The translations under genes were made by a program, and so were the position numbers. The notes beneath the pieces are model-generated. The model had not been told where the DNA came from and ran no database searches. It saw nothing but the letters and a program-made list of their open reading frames with translations. Below are positions 6,243 to 9,085 of a stretch of DNA of 9,085 nucleotides, piece after piece. Where the stretch lies: positions 1 to 9,085 of the forward strand of contig CAJCIF010000412.1 of NCBI GenBank assembly GCA_903970355.1, read 5' to 3'. This stretch comes from Actinomycetota bacterium (GTDB lineage: Bacteria; Cyanobacteriota; Vampirovibrionia; Obscuribacterales; Obscuribacteraceae). Each line of letters opens with the position of its first letter. Position 1 is the stretch's first letter.

Positions 6243-6866
6243 TCAATCTACAACGGGTGGATCAGCGTACAACAGCGAGACAGAATGAATGATCGGATCC
6301 GTGTTGTTTTTAGTCTTGGGTTCAAAGTTTGCGTCCATTTTTACCAGACTACAATTCTTGTGAATGAATCGCGTAGCCGGAATTGTATTGAGGCCATTAT
6401 CTTGCTCAAACTTTTCCAACAGTTTCGAAAGCGGCATACCAGGCTTAATTGCGTGATAGTCATCGATCATCGGTATCAACCATTTTTCGTTTTCTGTCAA
6501 TGTGCTTTTATCGGTAGGATAGTCCAGGATCAATCGTGATGTAGAAAAGACGAGAGGCCCTTTGTTATTTCCATGGGGTACACCAGGAAGAGACGGACCT
6601 GGTTTGATGAAAATGAAATTTGTTCGTATTGCTTTGCAGCTTTTGAAAACGTAGACGTCTGTTTTTTCCTTGCCCTGTTGTATCTTCTCAACCGAAAACA
6701 GTTTGAGGACAGAAGCTCGTGTGCTTCCTCGCGTAATCTGATTTGCTTCCTGGACAATCTTTTGGAACCACTGTTCATGGGAAGGCGAGTTTGCAAAAGC
6801 TGGAATCATTGAACTGAACACCCCGGCGAGAAAAAGGATTGTTATTGTCTTTCTCATATGCCTCAT
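6243..6866 (-). CDS. Exported protein of unknown function with two similar halves
   Basis: The protein has 207 residues from the ATG at 6866, or 204 from the ATG at 6857; neither has a well-spaced Shine-Dalgarno (GAGG lies only 3 bases before the second). A signal peptide is clear: RKTITILFLAGVFSSMIPAFA, with likely cleavage AFA|NSP. The mature part seems to hold two repeats of about 70 residues: 'QITRGSTRASVLKLF ... VYVFKSCKAIRTNFIF' and 'AIKPGMPLSKLLEKF ... TRFIHKNCSLVKMDANF'. Each has a G-x-x-x-x-x-L/V-L-x-x-F helix start and a later Cys in a strand. This resembles the layout of SmpA/OmlA or BLIP-like folds, but I cannot assign a family. The two cysteines might form a disulfide. It is divergent from the TPR/TonB-C gene, with only 62 bases between. 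Confidence 0.65.
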   Translation of the reverse strand: MRHMRKTITILFLAGVFSSMIPAFANSPSHEQWFQKIVQEANQITRGSTRASVLKLFSVEKIQQGKEKTDVYVFKSCKAIRTNFIFIKPGPSLPGVPHGNNKGPLVFSTSRLILDYPTDKSTLTENEKWLIPMIDDYHAIKPGMPLSKLLEKFEQDNGLNTIPATRFIHKNCSLVKMDANFEPKTKNNTDPIIHSVSLLYADPPVVD

Positions 6867-6928
6867 TTCTTAAGGTAGGGACCGAAGAAGTATGACATCA
6901 TCCCTCTGGAATTTTAGGAGAATCCGGT

Positions 6929-7888
6929 TTGGACCGAGTGAAATTGCTGAGCGTGGTAACGGCTATGGCGATAGCGTTGCTTGTCTATTGCAGTTCATCT
7001 TTTGCAGGCACTCCGGCAACCACCGTAATTTCGCTCAATAATGATGCTGTCAAAGCTCTGAATGACTCTAACTATGAGCTTGCGACAAAGACTCTCATTA
7101 CCGCTTTAAAGTTGAATCCGAGTTACACAATAGCGTTGGACAACTTGATTATCTCCTATAACTATTATGGTCTTGCTCTCAAGCAGAAACCCGCAGAAGC
7201 GCTAGACCAATTACATATAGCCATGTTACTCGAACTCGAAAACAGTGTCACCAAGCAAAACGTCGATCAAGTACTCAAGTTGATGCATTATCATCCGAAC
7301 GATTACCGAGATCGAATTAAGCTCGCTGAGACTAGTTACAAGAAAGCCGATTATGTTGGCGCGACTGCCGAGTATTATGCCGCCTGGCGCTTGCATCCGG
7401 ATCCGATGCTGCGCGAAAAAGTGCAATCTGTCTTTCAAGAAGTGGATGATTTTTACCGCGATGCCGGTTATGGAATTGCCGATGCTTTTGCAACCAATTC
7501 AACTCCTACTAAAAGTTCTGCTGTAAAGCTTGATAACCAGCTTATCGATTCCGATCGCTACATGCAAGAAATGGAAGCACAAATAAGGCGCAGTTGGTTC
7601 CCACCGGATCTCAACAAACGCAAATCAACTATGGTGCAGTTTCAAATTCAAAGAGATGGAGAATTGAAGCAGGTTCGCATCACAAAATATTCCGGAGTGA
7701 CTGCTCTTGATCGCGCTGCATTTGATGCCATCGAACGTGCCGGTCCTTTTCGTCCATTACCCAAAAATTGGCCGAATAAAATCGATGTTCGATTCACTTT
7801 TGATTACAACAAACGCCCATTTCCACATCCGCAAGTGGCTAACAAGTTCGATACTGATTTGTCCTATCTTCCAAGTCTGGCAAGGTAG
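6929..7888 (+). CDS. Secreted TPR protein with a TonB-type C-terminal domain
   Basis: The protein has 319 residues and starts at TTG, supported by AGGAG 8 bases upstream; a GTG at 6938 is too far from it. Residues 1-26 are a signal peptide (hydrophobic core, SFA|GTP). Residues about 36-105 contain TPR-like helices (NNDAVKALNDSNYELATKTL, ITALKLNPSYTIALDNL) and about 125-160 another pair (AETSYKKADYVGATAEYYAA, WRLHPDP). Residues about 208-294 form a TonB_C domain: YMQEMEAQIRRSWFPP, VQFQIQRDGELKQVRI, SGVTALDRAAFDAIERAGPF, then a final strand DVRFTFDY. It lacks the lasting N-terminal anchor and proline-rich spacer of true TonB, so energy transduction is unlikely; it is probably a periplasmic or surface scaffold. 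The partner is unknown. Confidence 0.8.
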   Translation: MDRVKLLSVVTAMAIALLVYCSSSFAGTPATTVISLNNDAVKALNDSNYELATKTLITALKLNPSYTIALDNLIISYNYYGLALKQKPAEALDQLHIAMLLELENSVTKQNVDQVLKLMHYHPNDYRDRIKLAETSYKKADYVGATAEYYAAWRLHPDPMLREKVQSVFQEVDDFYRDAGYGIADAFATNSTPTKSSAVKLDNQLIDSDRYMQEMEAQIRRSWFPPDLNKRKSTMVQFQIQRDGELKQVRITKYSGVTALDRAAFDAIERAGPFRPLPKNWPNKIDVRFTFDYNKRPFPHPQVANKFDTDLSYLPSLAR

Positions 7889-7903
7889 CCATTCTTAGCT
7901 GGA

Positions 7904-7932
7904 TAGCCATGTTTCTCCACAGGTTCTATAAT
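7904..7932 (+). promoter_or_regulatory. Putative promoter of the SLOG-family gene
   Basis: TATAAT (7927-7932), an exact -10 consensus, has TAGCCA (7904-7909) 17 bases upstream as a four-of-six -35 match. The start would fall near 7939, about 20 bases before the ATG. Confidence 0.45.
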
Positions 7933-7958
7933 GAGAAGTTCTACTGAATGAGGAAAAT

Positions 7959-8471
7959 ATGCGAAAACCGGTAATTGGCGTAATGGGTCCTGGAGCTGGT
8001 GCAACGGAGGTTGATCTTCGCAATGCTTTTGATATCGGCAGGCACATCGCCACAAAGGGATGGATTCTTTTGAGTGGTGGCAGAGACGAAGGTGTGATGG
8101 ATGCAGTTAATCGCGGTTCAAAATCAGCAGGCGGATTTACCGTAGGTGTTATACCTGGTGGGGATGACGAATTTACTTCCGCAGCGGTTGATATTTCGAT
8201 AATTACAGGCATGGGCAGCGCCCGGAATAACATAAACGTGCTTTCCAGTGCTGTTGTAATTGCTTGCGGTATGGGAGCGGGAACCGCATCTGAAGTCGCT
8301 CTTGCACTTAAGGCAAAGAAAAATGTCGTTCTAATTTGTGAAAGCAAAACAGCTCATGCTTTTTTCTCAGAGCTAGACAGCAAGCGCGTTTACTCCGCCA
8401 CGAGTGCTCTCGAAGTAATAGATATTTGCACAAAGCTTCTCGAAGCGGAAAAAGCAAGAGTTGGATCATAG
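7959..8471 (+). CDS. SLOG-fold nucleotide-binding protein (TIGR00725 family, LOG-like)
   Basis: The protein has 170 residues with a Rossmann-like SLOG fold. The ATG has TGAGGA just upstream. Visible elements are IGVMGPGAG near the N-terminus, LLSGGRDEGVMDAVNRGSKSAGG (38-59) followed by TVGVIPG, ITGMGSARNNINVLSSAVVIA (82-102), and GAGTASEVALALKAKKNVVLI (106-126). The last corresponds to the GGxGTxxE loop of LOG-type nucleotide phosphoribohydrolases, with Glu112 kept. Relatives bind or cleave nucleotides such as nucleoside monophosphates, but TIGR00725 members have no settled reaction. There is no signal peptide, so it is cytosolic. It has its own likely promoter. Its stop overlaps by 6 bases the stop of the convergent ABC ATPase gene. 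Confidence 0.85.
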   Translation: MRKPVIGVMGPGAGATEVDLRNAFDIGRHIATKGWILLSGGRDEGVMDAVNRGSKSAGGFTVGVIPGGDDEFTSAAVDISIITGMGSARNNINVLSSAVVIACGMGAGTASEVALALKAKKNVVLICESKTAHAFFSELDSKRVYSATSALEVIDICTKLLEAEKARVGS

Positions 8472-9085
8472 TAAAGGTCGCATGAAAGCGGCAACGAAGT
8501 TGCGCGTCGCTTCTACCTGGCAATCTTGAAAAAATGAGTTTGCGGGCAGATCTTCCACTATCTTGCCACCGTCGAGAAAGCAAATGCGATTTGCAAAATC
8601 AGAGGCGAATTGCATCAGGTGCGTGACGAGCACAATCGCAAGATTTCCGGTTGGATCAGAATCCCGCAGTTCTGTAATTGCTTCGGTAACGTTGACGATC
8701 GTTTCCGGATCTAAACCGGAAGTGATTTCGTCAAGTAATAGCACTTTTGGTTCCAGAACCATCGCTCTTGCTAAAGCGAGACGCTGGGCTTGACCGCCTG
8801 AAAGTGAGTTGGGATAACGATCTAAAACGTGACCAATGCCCAACTTACCTGCAATGCTGAGCGCCTTTTCTTGCGCTTCCTGGCGCGGCACACCTCGTAC
8901 TTTTTCTAAGGCGAGCGTGATGTTATTCATGGCCGTCATATTCGGAAAAAGATTATAGTCCTGAAAAACCATCACAATCTGCTGCCGTACTTGCCATAGC
9001 GGTAATAATGGTTTGCCATTCTGCAGGTAAGCTTTCCCGTCCAGCGAAACATTGCCATTATCAGGTTGCTGCAAGAGGCTAAGAC
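8466..9085 (-). CDS. ABC transporter ATP-binding protein, polar amino acid (GlnQ-like) type, C-terminal part
   Basis: The frame is open through the right edge, so the start and the Walker A loop lie outside; the last codons seen read LSLLQQPDNG, which normally follow Walker A by a few residues. The remainder is complete: Q-loop VMVFQDYNLFPNMT, signature LSGGQAQRLALARAM (start at 8804), Walker B VLLLDE, D-loop SGLDPE, and the H-loop His in LVTHLMQFA. The tail FLDGGKIVEDLPANSFF with ATRNFVAAF matches the COG1126/GlnQ group that drives uptake of glutamine, glutamate or other polar amino acids. Walker B is followed by Ile where Pro is usual (DEITSGLDPE). It is a cytosolic ATPase attached to a membrane permease; permease and binding-protein genes are not in the window and may lie to the right. 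Confidence 0.9.
   Translation of the reverse strand, partial: LSLLQQPDNGNVSLDGKAYLQNGKPLLPLWQVRQQIVMVFQDYNLFPNMTAMNNITLALEKVRGVPRQEAQEKALSIAGKLGIGHVLDRYPNSLSGGQAQRLALARAMVLEPKVLLLDEITSGLDPETIVNVTEAITELRDSDPTGNLAIVLVTHLMQFASDFANRICFLDGGKIVEDLPANSFFQDCQVEATRNFVAAFMRPLL

Noticed and set aside
7886..7910. Direct repeat TAGCCAT ... TAGCCAT near the end of the TonB-C gene
   Set aside because: It is only seven bases, one copy overlaps a stop codon, and the other coincides with the putative -35 box; chance is likely.
7895..8347. Minus-strand frame of 150 codons opposite the SLOG gene
   Set aside because: It is antisense to a clearly conserved protein and its Pro/Ser/Thr-rich composition is typical of a shadow frame.

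Overview
The window reads as ordinary chromosomal DNA of a free-living bacterium: mixed base composition, standard genetic code, Shine-Dalgarno-led genes, many exported proteins and short intergenic gaps. The exported matrixin-like protease, the secreted TPR protein with a TonB C-terminal domain, and two copies of the cyanobacterial HIP1 octamer (GCGATCGC) together suggest a non-photosynthetic relative of cyanobacteria (Vampirovibrionia/Melainabacteria, Obscuribacterales-like). This placement is an inference from protein style, not a proven assignment. There are no tRNA or rRNA genes, no CRISPR array, and no recognisable insertion sequence or prophage.

Layout. Bases 1-465 (minus) hold the N-terminal part of an exported matrixin-like metalloprotease. 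It diverges from an isochorismatase-family hydrolase (594-1148, plus). That gene converges on a large fusion oxidoreductase (1161-3215, minus): a type II NADH dehydrogenase followed by a cyclic-nucleotide-binding domain and two CBS domains. A gene-poor gap of about 690 bases (3216-3907) follows. It contains a hairpin-forming inverted repeat and what may be the remains of a small gene. Next come a GT4 glycosyltransferase (3908-4969), a double hairpin and terminator, a well-formed promoter, and a two-gene unit of an azoreductase-like flavoprotein (5182-5811) and a DUF1348 NTF2-like protein (5829-6242). Head to head with a short divergent gap are an exported two-repeat protein of unknown function (6243-6866, minus) and a secreted TPR/TonB-C protein (6929-7888, plus, TTG start). 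A SLOG/TIGR00725 protein (7959-8471, plus) overlaps by 6 bases the 3' end of a GlnQ-type ABC transporter ATPase (8466 to beyond the right edge, minus).

How they fit together. There is no single obvious pathway. Three genes concern redox chemistry or small-molecule hydrolysis (NDH-2 fusion, AzoR, isochorismatase-like). Three encode exported proteins (protease, two-repeat protein, TPR/TonB-C). The most notable item is the NDH-2 fusion, which places a respiratory dehydrogenase together with two kinds of nucleotide-sensing domain in one polypeptide. No defence system or other clearly new multi-gene system was found.
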